Origin: Arsenicitalea aurantiaca
Lineage (GTDB): Bacteria; Pseudomonadota; Alphaproteobacteria; Rhizobiales; Devosiaceae
NCBI RefSeq assembly: GCF_003994485.1
Contig: NZ_RZNJ01000003.1
Coordinates: 62,525-126,524 of the forward strand
Length of the DNA: 64,000 bases
Direction of reading: 5' to 3'
In this document: piece by piece, positions 32,628-40,592 of the stretch
How the letters are laid out: every line of letters starts with the position of its first letter
Numbering within the stretch: position 1 is the first letter of the stretch
Position numbers and translations under genes: made by a program
Notes under the pieces: model-generated
Database searches by the model: none
Seen by the model: the letters and a program-made list of their open reading frames with translations, nothing else
What the model was told of the DNA's origin: nothing

Positions 32628-33083
32628 CTAAAACCCCTCCGGCGGCTCCCAGTCGGGCCAGTCGGCCACATGGTCTTCCCATTCGCCCGGCTTCACGTCC
32701 TTTTCGTTGATCGTGCGTCCGCGCACCGAAACGCCCACCTGCACCACCGTTTCGGGATCGCCCGAAACCAGCGGATGCCACCAGGCGAGCCCCCTTCCCT
32801 CGGCAAGCCGGCGATAGGCGCAGGATTTGGGGATCCAGCCGATGGTCCGCACGTTCTGCGGGTCGAGCTTGATGCAGTCGGGCACCTTGGCCTGGCGGTT
32901 CGGGTAATCGGTGCAGGCGCAGCTTTCCCCGTCCAGCAGCCGGCAGCGCACGTCCGAGGTATAGATTTCGCCCTCGTCCTCGTCCTCGAGCTTGACGAGG
33001 CAGCAGCGCCCGCAGCCATCGCAGAGCGCCTCCCATTCCTCGGGGCTCATCTCTTCGAGAGTTTTTTCTTCCCAAAAGGGCAT
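32628..33083 (-). CDS. YcgN/UPF0260 family cysteine-cluster protein
   Basis: Conserved protein (151 aa) with the N-terminal cluster [17 protein letters not shown] (Cys21, 24, 27, 28) and further cysteines in [19 protein letters not shown] and VPDCIKLD. This pattern suggests binding of a metal ion, probably zinc or an iron-sulphur cluster. The function is unknown. I start at ATG 33081-33083 (MPFWEEKT...) with AAGG upstream. It is the first gene of a two-gene unit with the beta-lactamase and is divergent from PBP1A. Confidence 0.88.
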   Translation of the reverse strand: MPFWEEKTLEEMSPEEWEALCDGCGRCCLVKLEDEDEGEIYTSDVRCRLLDGESCACTDYPNRQAKVPDCIKLDPQNVRTIGWIPKSCAYRRLAEGRGLAWWHPLVSGDPETVVQVGVSVRGRTINEKDVKPGEWEDHVADWPDWEPPEGF

Positions 33084-33186
33084 AGCGTAACCTTGCCTGA
33101 ACGCCGTCACGATCATATTCGAGCGAGTGCCTTGCGCTCGAAGCGCGATTTCACGAAAATCGGCACTTCAGGTTCAGAGGTCGCAC

Positions 33187-35343
33187 GTGCAGGATCCCTT
33201 CTACCATAAAGAGAAGCGGCGCAAGAAAACCAGCATGCTGGCCGCCGACGCCTGGCTGGATTCCACGCTCTACGAGTTCTGGCAGTCGCTGGGCCAGGGC
33301 TATCGGCGCTTCCAGGACTTCATGTCGGTCTTTCACGTCTCCGGCATCAAGCGCTTCTTCGTCGAGATCACCTCCGATGCCCTGACCTTCGGGGCCATCG
33401 GCGCCGTCCTCATGACCGCGCTCGCGCTGCCGGCGTTCGATGCCACCATTTCGGGCCGTTTCAATCAGGCCGAGGACATCTCGGTCATCTTCCTTGATCG
33501 CTACGGCAACGAGGTCGGCCGGCGCGGCATCCGCACCGATGATTCGGTCGCGCTCGACAAGATGCCCGATTCCCTGATCAAGGCGACGCTCGCGACCGAG
33601 GACCGGCGCTTCTACGAGCATTTCGGCATCGACATCATCGGCACCGCCCGCGCGCTCGTCTCCAATACCGGGGGCGACAGCAGCCTGCAGGGCGGCTCCT
33701 CGCTCACCCAGCAGCTGGCCAAGAACCTCTTTCTGACCTCCGAGCGCACGCTTGAGCGCAAGATCAAGGAGGCCTTCCTCGCCCTCTGGCTCGAAAGCCA
33801 TTACACCAAGGACGAGATCCTCAAGCTCTATCTCGACCGCGCCTATATGGGCGGCGGCAATTTCGGCGCGGCAGCCGCCGCCGAGTTCTATTTTGGCAAG
33901 AAGGTCACCGACATCAGCCTCGCCGAGGCGGCAATGCTCGCCGCGCTCTACAAGGCGCCCACCCGCTTCGCCCCCCATGTCGATCTCGCGGCCGCGCGTG
34001 GACGCGCCAATCAGGTGCTGACCAACCTGGTGGACGCAGGCTTCCTCACCGAGGGCCAGGTGACCGCCGCCCGGCGCAATCCGGCAACCCCGATCGACCG
34101 CTCGGCCGAAGCCAATTCGCCCAATCACTTCCTCGACTGGGCCTTCCAGCAGACCAAGCAGATCATCGGCAACAACCCCTCGCCCTCCTATGTGGTGCGC
34201 ACCACGATCGATCCTGTGCTGCAGTCCTATGCGGAGGATGCGGTCATCTCGACCGTGCGCGAGCAGGGCGAGCAATATGGCGTCTCCGAAGCCGCCATGG
34301 TCGTCACCGAGCCCAATGGCGCCATCCGGGCCATGGTCGGGGGCACCGATTACGGCAACAGCCAGTTCAACCGCGCCATCGTCTCCACCCGCCAGCCCGG
34401 CTCGGCCTTCAAGCCCTTCGTTTATGCCGAGGCCTTCGAGCAATTGGGCATGGATCCCTCCACCACCATGTCGGACCGGCCGGTCTGCATCGGGGACTGG
34501 TGCCCGCAGAATTACGGTCGCAACTATCGCGGCTCGGTGTCGCTCGAATCGGCCTTCGCCTCCTCGATCAACACCGTGCCGGTCACCCTTTCGATCCGCA
34601 CCGGCCGCGAGCCGATCGCCGAGCTCGCCCATCGCATGGGCATCCAGAACGAGTTCCCGGTCACCCGCTCCCTCGCGCTCGGGGTGGCTTCGGTCAGCGT
34701 GCTCGACATGACGTCGGCCTACGCCGTCTTTGCCAATGGCGGCTACAAGGCGCAGGGCTATGGCATCACGCGCATCACCACCCTGCGCGGCGACGTGGTC
34801 TACGATGTCGATGACAATCCCCCGCCTGAGCGCATCCTCTCCGAGCGCACCGTTGCGGGCATGAACAAGATGATGCGCACCGTGGTCACGGGCGGCACCG
34901 GCCGGCGTGCCGATGTGCAGGGCGTCCCCGCCGTCGGCAAGACCGGCACCACCACCTCCTATCGCGATGCGTGGTTCTGCGGCTTCACCGGCAATTACGT
35001 GGCGTCCGTCTGGTTCGGCAATGACGACTACCGCCCCACCCGCGACCTCACCGGCGGCCTCCTGCCCACCATCGCCTGGCAGAAATTCATGGCCTACGCC
35101 CACACCAATACCGAGATCAGGCCGGTCTTCGGTGTGGATTTCACGCCTGAGCCCTTCATCATCATGGCCGCTGAGGATGGCGCTGCGCCCGAGCTCACCG
35201 CCGAGCGTCCCCCTTCGCTGAAGCCGGCTGCCGCAAACAAGCTCGTCGATGTCGCCGAGCGCTTCCGCAACTCGCTGCGCACCGTCCTGCCCCAGAGCGA
35301 CCAGGCCTCGCTCGCCGTCACCGCCGCCGAAGAAAGCCTTTAG
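33187..35343 (+). CDS. Penicillin-binding protein 1A (transglycosylase/transpeptidase)
   Basis: Bifunctional peptidoglycan synthase (718 aa) with a membrane segment near residues 65-83. The GT51 glycosyltransferase domain has ATLATEDRRFYEHFGID (catalytic Glu138) and GGSSLTQQLAKNLFLT. The transpeptidase domain has Ser406-x-x-Lys409 in RQPGSAFKPF, Ser460-Ile-Asn and Lys585-Thr-Gly in VGKTGTTTS. I start at GTG 33187, preceded by AGAGG; a frame extending upstream to 33127 has no binding site. It is divergent from the UPF0260-beta-lactamase unit, which places the drug target beside the resistance enzyme. Confidence 0.92.
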   Translation: MQDPFYHKEKRRKKTSMLAADAWLDSTLYEFWQSLGQGYRRFQDFMSVFHVSGIKRFFVEITSDALTFGAIGAVLMTALALPAFDATISGRFNQAEDISVIFLDRYGNEVGRRGIRTDDSVALDKMPDSLIKATLATEDRRFYEHFGIDIIGTARALVSNTGGDSSLQGGSSLTQQLAKNLFLTSERTLERKIKEAFLALWLESHYTKDEILKLYLDRAYMGGGNFGAAAAAEFYFGKKVTDISLAEAAMLAALYKAPTRFAPHVDLAAARGRANQVLTNLVDAGFLTEGQVTAARRNPATPIDRSAEANSPNHFLDWAFQQTKQIIGNNPSPSYVVRTTIDPVLQSYAEDAVISTVREQGEQYGVSEAAMVVTEPNGAIRAMVGGTDYGNSQFNRAIVSTRQPGSAFKPFVYAEAFEQLGMDPSTTMSDRPVCIGDWCPQNYGRNYRGSVSLESAFASSINTVPVTLSIRTGREPIAELAHRMGIQNEFPVTRSLALGVASVSVLDMTSAYAVFANGGYKAQGYGITRITTLRGDVVYDVDDNPPPERILSERTVAGMNKMMRTVVTGGTGRRADVQGVPAVGKTGTTTSYRDAWFCGFTGNYVASVWFGNDDYRPTRDLTGGLLPTIAWQKFMAYAHTNTEIRPVFGVDFTPEPFIIMAAEDGAAPELTAERPPSLKPAAANKLVDVAERFRNSLRTVLPQSDQASLAVTAAEESL

Positions 35344-35346
35344 CGA

Positions 35347-35919
35347 TTGCGCTTCGTACTGAACCTTCTCGCCATGTTCGCGGTGGCGCTGGCGGTCGGA
35401 TTCGGGCTGAGCTATTACGCGCTCACCGATGGCCGGCTTTTTGCCGCCGTGCAGGTGGGCCCCTGGTCCACCTGGCCGCAGATCGGCGCGCCGAGCCCCG
35501 ATCCCTACACCCGCGCCTATCTCGCCCGCACCGGCGCGATGCAGCTGGGCCAGGCCGAGGGGCTGCAGTTCATCGCGCATACCGATAGCGACGGCCAGCC
35601 GCTCGAGCGCGCCTGCACCTATCGGCTCGCGGGCACGACGCCCGTCGCGAGCTTCTGGACGCTGGTCGCGGTCTCGCCCCAATGGGTCAATATCGCACCC
35701 TCCGGCAGCGCCCCGGCGCTCCACAGCACCCGCATCGCGCGCGAAAACGATGGCAGCGCCGTCATCGCCGTCTCCCCCCGGCTCGCCACCGGCAACTGGC
35801 TCGAAACCACGGGCGTGGGTCCGTTCTGGCTCGTCCTCACCCTTTACGATGCCACCGCCTTCTCGGGCTTCGGCGGCACGGTCTCGAGCCTGCCGGCGAT
35901 CACGCGGGAGGCCTGCTGA
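35347..35919 (+). CDS. DUF1214 membrane-anchored protein
   Basis: Protein (190 aa) with an N-terminal membrane segment (about residues 5-27) and a DUF1214 domain (TYRLAGTTPVASFWTLVAVS; GVGPFWLVLTLYDATAFSGF). The start is TTG at 35347, 3 bases after the PBP1A stop, so it probably shares its transcript. Its last base is the first base of the next gene's ATG. The pair DUF1214 then DUF1254 is conserved in rhizobia and acts in the envelope by inference; the function is unknown. Confidence 0.82.
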   Translation: MRFVLNLLAMFAVALAVGFGLSYYALTDGRLFAAVQVGPWSTWPQIGAPSPDPYTRAYLARTGAMQLGQAEGLQFIAHTDSDGQPLERACTYRLAGTTPVASFWTLVAVSPQWVNIAPSGSAPALHSTRIARENDGSAVIAVSPRLATGNWLETTGVGPFWLVLTLYDATAFSGFGGTVSSLPAITREAC

Positions 35920-36470
35920 TGGTGCGTACGCTCCTCTGGCTGCTCTCGGGCCTCGTGCTCGGCATCATCATCCATATTGGGGTGATCCTCGCGCTGCCGG
36001 CCTATGCCACCAACGACGTCTGGAGCCGGGTCATGGCGCTCGGGGGCGGCAATGGCGAGATCGTCGTGCTCGATCCGGTCGTCCCGGGCACGCCCAATCC
36101 CGTGCAGCTCGATCCCGAACTCGCCTATGCGCTCTGCCGGATCGACCTGCGCGAAGGCCCCGGCGTCGTCAGCGGCACCATGCCCGACGGGTTCTGGTCG
36201 CTCGCGGTCTACAATCGCAACGGGGTCGTCCTCTACTCCACCACTAATCGCGACGGCATCGGGGACACGCTCGATCTCGGCATCTTCAACGCCCAGCAGA
36301 CGCGGCTCCTCGCACGCCAGCAACTCGATATCGCCGAGGGCCTGCTGATCGTCGAATCGCCGGTGGACGACGTCTTCGTGCTCGTGCGCCTCGCCCTGCC
36401 GCACCAGGCGGTCCGCGCCCGCTATTCGGCGGCGCTCGCCGACATCGTCTGCGACAATCTGCAGTCCTGA
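35919..36470 (+). CDS. DUF1254 membrane-anchored protein
   Basis: Protein (183 aa) with one N-terminal membrane segment (about residues 3-25) followed by a DUF1254-type beta-rich domain (DELAYALCRIDLREG-like region: LDPELAYALCRIDLREGPG; FWSLAVYNRNGVVLYSTTNR). The ATG shares one base with the preceding stop (TGATG), so translation is coupled. Last gene of the run PBP1A, DUF1214, DUF1254. Confidence 0.82.
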   Translation: MVRTLLWLLSGLVLGIIIHIGVILALPAYATNDVWSRVMALGGGNGEIVVLDPVVPGTPNPVQLDPELAYALCRIDLREGPGVVSGTMPDGFWSLAVYNRNGVVLYSTTNRDGIGDTLDLGIFNAQQTRLLARQQLDIAEGLLIVESPVDDVFVLVRLALPHQAVRARYSAALADIVCDNLQS

Positions 36471-36474
36471 GCGC

Positions 36475-37317
36475 TCACTTGGGCACCACCGGCCCCGAAT
36501 ACGGCCGCCCGTACCGCGAGGGGATCGGCCCGGCGCTCACCCCCGGCGCGACGCCCTTGCTGCCATCCCCGCTGAAGGCGAGCCCGCCGCAAAACCGCCC
36601 GCTCATCGCAAGCGCCACATCGGGCGCCATGGCGTTCAGCAACGCGTCCACCTCCCGCACCTCGGCATGCGGGGTCTCGACCAGGAGATTGTCGAGCGCG
36701 AACCGGTAGGACTGGTAGCGATAATCGAGCGCCCGAGCGAACCAGGCGATATGGGCATCGTTCTCGGCCCGCCGCGCCCGCACATCGGGGCCCGCATTGG
36801 CCGTCAGCCGCCCCAGCTCCCCAAGCGCGATCGCGCGCTGCCGGTCGATCTCGATCACCCTGCAGATGATCGCGAACGTCGCCGGGATGGTCGCCATATC
36901 GGCCTTCACATCGTCCGCAATCCGGTTGTAGCGCGTGCGCGAGGAGCCGAATCGGGTCGAGACCAGCCAGTGGTGATAGCGGTTGATCTCGAAGGAGAGA
37001 TCGGTTGGCCCGGTGAGCCGCGTCCGCTGCAGTTCCACCGCCGCATCGAACATCCAGTCGCGCGCATGCGGCGCAGTCAGGAACCGCCAGACGCGGTCGT
37101 GCATCTCGCGCTCTTCGTCGGACTGGTTGAAGCCCGAGACCGGCTCGCCGGCATAGCGGGCGCGATGCGCACCGGCGGCCGGCAGGATCCGGTCGTGGAT
37201 CACATCGGGCGCGGCGCGGCCGAAATCCCCCGTCGGGCGCGTCACGCACCCGGCGAGCATCAGGCAGGCGAGCGTCAGCCCCGCCCCCTGCGCGATCACG
37301 CGCGAAAGCCTAGCCAC
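36475..37317 (-). CDS. Lipoprotein of unknown function
   Basis: Lipoprotein of 280 residues with lipobox LMLAGC (cysteine at about residue 24). The mature part is helical and carries EINRYHHWLVSTRFGSSRTR and several DR/ER pairs; no catalytic motif is seen. The start is GTG at 37315-37317, inside the end of the upstream 56-aa gene (8-base overlap). Starting further upstream would put a cysteine- and arginine-rich stretch before the signal peptide, which is unlikely. It converges with the DUF1254 gene, 4 bases away. Confidence 0.75.
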   Translation of the reverse strand: MARLSRVIAQGAGLTLACLMLAGCVTRPTGDFGRAAPDVIHDRILPAAGAHRARYAGEPVSGFNQSDEEREMHDRVWRFLTAPHARDWMFDAAVELQRTRLTGPTDLSFEINRYHHWLVSTRFGSSRTRYNRIADDVKADMATIPATFAIICRVIEIDRQRAIALGELGRLTANAGPDVRARRAENDAHIAWFARALDYRYQSYRFALDNLLVETPHAEVREVDALLNAMAPDVALAMSGRFCGGLAFSGDGSKGVAPGVSAGPIPSRYGRPYSGPVVPK

Positions 37318-37480
37318 GCTTGCGCTTCGGCTTTGCCGATTGCGGCGGCTTGCCCGGCAGAACCGGTGCTCCGCGCTCATATCGAATACCTGTGAACAGC
37401 ACCACCTTCGCCCCCCCGGGCGGCGCCGACCGAAGGCTGGGCTTGCGGGCCTCGCCATCCAGTCTGATCAGCTGTCCCAC
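37310..37480 (-). CDS. Small conserved protein (56 aa)
   Basis: A short gene starting with GTG at 37478-37480 after the sequence GGAGGCAGGACTC, a good binding site. The product begins MGQLIRLDGEARKPSLRSAP and continues AKVVLFTGIRYERGAPVLPG, with a strongly basic proline/lysine tail. Small proteins of this shape (a short beta unit plus basic tail) are common in alphaproteobacteria. Its 3' end overlaps the lipoprotein start by 8 bases. Function unknown. Confidence 0.6.
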   Translation of the reverse strand: MGQLIRLDGEARKPSLRSAPPGGAKVVLFTGIRYERGAPVLPGKPPQSAKPKRKRG

Positions 37481-37575
37481 GAGTCCTGCCTCCGTGGTCT
37501 GCCGGAAGGCGCACCATGCCCTTCCGCCGGCGGGGACGACGCAACCCCGCCAATGCCATTAAGGGTTCGTCAAGG

Positions 37576-37590
37576 TTAACAGTCCGCTAA
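37576..37590 (+). promoter_or_regulatory. Candidate CtrA box upstream of the DUF2336 gene
   Basis: TTAA-N7-CTAA (37576-37579 and 37587-37590), embedded in GGTTAACAGTCCGCTAAC, one mismatch from the CtrA consensus TTAA-N7-TTAA. It lies 66 bases before the DUF2336 start, a normal promoter distance. The same variant, TTAA-N7-CTAA, is found at 54945-54959. A further TTAA stands at 37559-37562. Confidence 0.5.
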
Positions 37591-37655
37591 CGAATTCTCT
37601 GAAATAGTGGCACAACCTGTTGCGCGCCTGCGCATGGGGGGTATCAGGACGTTTC

Positions 37656-38798
37656 ATGATCGGTTTCCAGCCCTACGAAACCTTCCAGCTGCTGATCGAA
37701 AGCGGGGGGGTCGAACGCACCAACACGCTGCTCGTCGCAGCGTGCGACGCCTATGCGCGCCGGGGCAAGCCGACGGCAGCCGAAACCGAGCAGTTCACCG
37801 CGCTCGCCACCCGCCTCTTTCCAGAAGCCGCGCCCGCCGCGCGGGTCAAGGCGGCCACGACGCTCGGGCGCTCCGAGCATCTGTCCGCGGCCCTCGAGCA
37901 GCTCGTCACCGCCCATCTGGGCGAGGACCTCGCCGACTACATCGTCACCGCCCCGCGCCTCTCCGAGCCGACGCTCCTCAAGCTCCTCGCCGATCCCGCG
38001 CCCCATATCGGCGCGGCCATCGCCCGGCGCGGCGATCTCACCGCCCCGGTCCTTGCCCGGCTCTTCCAGATGAACAGCCGCAAGGTCTATCGCGCACTCG
38101 CGTCCAACATTGCGATCGTGCCGCGCGGCCCCTTCCTCAGCGCGCTCGCCCGCTCCGCCCAGATGGACCACCAGGTCGCCTGGTCGCTGGCGGCCCGCGG
38201 CGATTTCGATTGCGCGCTCCTTGCCCCGGCCTTTTTCGACCTCACCGAGACCGACCGGCTCAAGGTGATCACCGCCTTTGCCCGACGCGAGACCCCGAAC
38301 GCGCCCATCCGGCGCACGCTCGAGCAGCTGTCCGTCGCCATGGACGAGCTCACCCGCGCGCTCATGAAGCTCTTTTCGGAGAATCGCCGCCCCGAGGTCA
38401 CCCGGCTCCTCCACCAGATCACCGGGCTCGACGAGGTCCGCTGCGGCCAGATCGCCCATGATACGAGCGGCGCCGCGCTTTTCGTCGTCCTGCGCGCCTT
38501 CGGCTGCACCGCCCAGACCGGGCTCAAGGTGCTGATCCACGCCACCTCCCATGATGAGGATCGCTCACCGGCCCTCGCCATGTTCACCCGGCTCTTCGAA
38601 ACCGTCGGCGTCGATGCCATGGCCTTCCTGATGAGCGCCTGGCGGGGCGATGTGAACCTGCTCGAACTCACCCGCCCCCAATACCAGCCCTTCACCCCCG
38701 AAAGCCGCCGCACCCCTCAATCCGCCTCCATCCCCAATCCCCGCCTCGAAGAAGCCATCCAGGCCCTCGCCCGCTTCGGCACCCGCGAAGCCGGCTGA
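37656..38798 (+). CDS. DUF2336 protein (helical-repeat)
   Basis: Protein of 380 residues of the DUF2336 family, made of repeating helices of HEAT type. Examples are DLADYIVTAPRLSEPTLLKL, APHIGAAIARRGDLTAPVLA and SAQMDHQVAWSLAARGDFDC. It has no signal peptide, so it is cytoplasmic. I start at ATG 37656 (MIGFQPYETF...), preceded by AGGA. In rhizobia several DUF2336 paralogues exist, some linked to polarity or two-component signalling, but the role is not established. It has a possible CtrA box upstream. Confidence 0.82.
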   Translation: MIGFQPYETFQLLIESGGVERTNTLLVAACDAYARRGKPTAAETEQFTALATRLFPEAAPAARVKAATTLGRSEHLSAALEQLVTAHLGEDLADYIVTAPRLSEPTLLKLLADPAPHIGAAIARRGDLTAPVLARLFQMNSRKVYRALASNIAIVPRGPFLSALARSAQMDHQVAWSLAARGDFDCALLAPAFFDLTETDRLKVITAFARRETPNAPIRRTLEQLSVAMDELTRALMKLFSENRRPEVTRLLHQITGLDEVRCGQIAHDTSGAALFVVLRAFGCTAQTGLKVLIHATSHDEDRSPALAMFTRLFETVGVDAMAFLMSAWRGDVNLLELTRPQYQPFTPESRRTPQSASIPNPRLEEAIQALARFGTREAG

Positions 38799-38835
38799 GC
38801 GGGATTTTCCGGGGTTGCGAGGGGGCGCGCTCGAA

Positions 38836-38973
38836 CCCCCACCCAACCTCCCCCTGAAGAAGGGGGAGGAGCAGCTCGGTGCCCCCGCCAGCCTCCGAAC
38901 CCTCTCCCCGCGTCCCTCCCCCTATCAGGGGGAGGCCAGGTGGGGGTAAAGCCACACGCTCAAACCCATCCAA
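38836..38973. repeat. Palindromic intergenic repeat, family A, copy 3
   Basis: Third copy of the element seen twice at 18863-19160, in the same orientation and ending with the same extension (GCCACACGCTCAAACCCATC). It lies about 20 kb away between the DUF2336 gene and the DUF1491 gene. It shows that the element is dispersed rather than a local tandem of the GTA cluster. Confidence 0.85.
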
Positions 38974-39002
38974 AACACACGAAAACCCGACCCGGCCGGG
39001 GC

Positions 39003-39338
39003 CTACCCCACCACCGTTACGCCAAGATCGAGTCCGCGCATGTCGATGCTGATCACCCAGAAATCGGGGTCGAACTCCGCCTCGCGGGCGATGCGCGCGC
39101 GGATCTCGGCGGCCGGAACGCGGGAGAGGCGCAGCTGGAACTGGTGGTCGGCCTCGTCGGTGCGCAGCACCGATGGCAGCGGGGTCAGAAGGCTCCCGGT
39201 GCCGTCGAGATGGTCGACTTCGATGAGGATCTGCCCGGCGATCGGGTCGCCCCGGCGCGAGATCACGCAGAGCCGGCCCAGATCATTGTGCCGGCGCACG
39301 AAGGCGCCGACCCAGAGGTCAGACCGGAGCGCGGCCAT
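39003..39338 (-). CDS. DUF1491 family protein
   Basis: Protein of 111 residues of the DUF1491 family: LRSDLWVGAFVRRHNDLGRL followed by CVISRRGDPIAGQILIEVDH. The function is unknown, but the gene commonly follows a peptidoglycan-binding protein gene and divJ in rhizobia, as here (3 bases after the peptidoglycan-binding gene). Probably the last gene of that operon. Confidence 0.85.
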   Translation of the reverse strand: MAALRSDLWVGAFVRRHNDLGRLCVISRRGDPIAGQILIEVDHLDGTGSLLTPLPSVLRTDEADHQFQLRLSRVPAAEIRARIAREAEFDPDFWVISIDMRGLDLGVTVVG

Positions 39339-39341
39339 CGT

Positions 39342-40592
39342 CTAGATCTGCGCGCCCGCGGCCGTCAGCAGGTCGACGAGTTCCGGGGTCACCTGCCCGG
39401 TCACCTCGTAATTGTAGTAGACCTCGAAATTGCGGATGGCACGCGCCGTCGCTTCGCCGGCAACGCCATCGGCCTTGCCATGGAGGAAGCCGAGGCTCGC
39501 AAGCCCGCGCTGCACGCGCGCAACGACGTTCTGGTCGGTGGCCGCAGGGGGCGTCGTCATGGCGAGGGTCTGCATGGCGGCCGGTTCGGCCACCGATGCG
39601 GTGACGATCTCGGCCACTGCCGCGTCCGCTGGACGGGGCGGCATGGGCTGGCTCGGCGCGCTCGCCTGGGTCACCGGCACGGTGGCGACGGGCTGCGCAG
39701 CGGGCACCACCGGCATGACGGGCGCGCGCGCTTCGGCGATTGGGGCCGCCGGGCGGATGGGCTCTGCAGCCGCCGCCGGCCGCGGCGCGGGCTGGCCGGC
39801 CACCTGCCCCACCGCCGCAACGATGGTGTCGATTGCTTCGCCAGCAGTGCTGACGGCAATGTCGAGGGCCTCATTGGGCGAATTCGGCATCTGCCGGCGC
39901 AGCACCGGCGGCTCGCTGTCGGCCACCGGCACGGTCTCGGGCACGGGCACGCTCGGGGTCAGCTGGGCGTAGTTCATCAGCTGCGCCGGCTCGACCTCTG
40001 GCTCGACGGGCCGGATCGGGGCCGGCTGCGCCACCTGCTGGCCGGGCGTCGCGGCGAGAATCGCCGTCACCACTTCGCGGTTGAGCGCGCCAAGCGGGCG
40101 CATGCCGCGCTCGGTCTCGAAAGCGCGGATCGCGCTTGCGGTCTTGGGGCCGTAATAGCCGTCCACCGTGCCCTCGAAATAGCCGAGCGCCATCAGCTTG
40201 CGCTGCACTTCGGCCACGTCCTCATTGCCCACGGGCCGCTGGTCGGCGCTCGCGCTTTGGGTGGCAGTGACGGCCGGCGCCGGGGTCGCCGGCTGGGCCG
40301 GCATCGCGGTACGCTGCACCGGCTCGAGCACGGGCAGCGCCTCGGGCGTCGCGGGCGCGGCGGCGCTCGCCACCCGGTCGGGCGCGTAGAAGGGCGCCGG
40401 ATGCATCCCGGTCTGGAAATAGAGCGCGTTGGAGGCGGCCGTCAGGGTGAGGCCGGCCATGGCGAGGATCGCGGTGTTGGTCAGGGGCGCGCGCATGTAA
40501 TAGCCAAGCGCCTTGAGCGCCGCGCGACCGGCCAGGGTCGCCACGGCGCTGCCTGCCGCCAGAGGCAGGTGCGTCAGGGTAGCTGCGGTCAT
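39342..40592 (-). CDS. Peptidoglycan-binding protein, two PG_binding_1 domains
   Basis: Envelope protein (416 aa) with an N-terminal membrane segment (about residues 39-60, LTNTAILAMAGLTLTAASNA) and two peptidoglycan-binding repeats. The first lies near residues 125-185 (VQRKLMALGYFEGTVDGYYG); the second lies in the last 65 residues (VQRGLASLGFLHGKADGVAG). The region between is a long Pro/Ala-rich linker. I start at ATG 40592 because it overlaps the divJ stop (ATGA) and has GAAGAG upstream; a longer start at 40619 lies in divJ and has no binding site. Confidence 0.85.
   Translation of the reverse strand: MTAATLTHLPLAAGSAVATLAGRAALKALGYYMRAPLTNTAILAMAGLTLTAASNALYFQTGMHPAPFYAPDRVASAAAPATPEALPVLEPVQRTAMPAQPATPAPAVTATQSASADQRPVGNEDVAEVQRKLMALGYFEGTVDGYYGPKTASAIRAFETERGMRPLGALNREVVTAILAATPGQQVAQPAPIRPVEPEVEPAQLMNYAQLTPSVPVPETVPVADSEPPVLRRQMPNSPNEALDIAVSTAGEAIDTIVAAVGQVAGQPAPRPAAAAEPIRPAAPIAEARAPVMPVVPAAQPVATVPVTQASAPSQPMPPRPADAAVAEIVTASVAEPAAMQTLAMTTPPAATDQNVVARVQRGLASLGFLHGKADGVAGEATARAIRNFEVYYNYEVTGQVTPELVDLLTAAGAQI

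Noticed and set aside
33151-35724. Open frame of 857 codons on the minus strand
   Set aside because: Antisense shadow of the PBP1A and DUF1214 genes, which have complete motifs.
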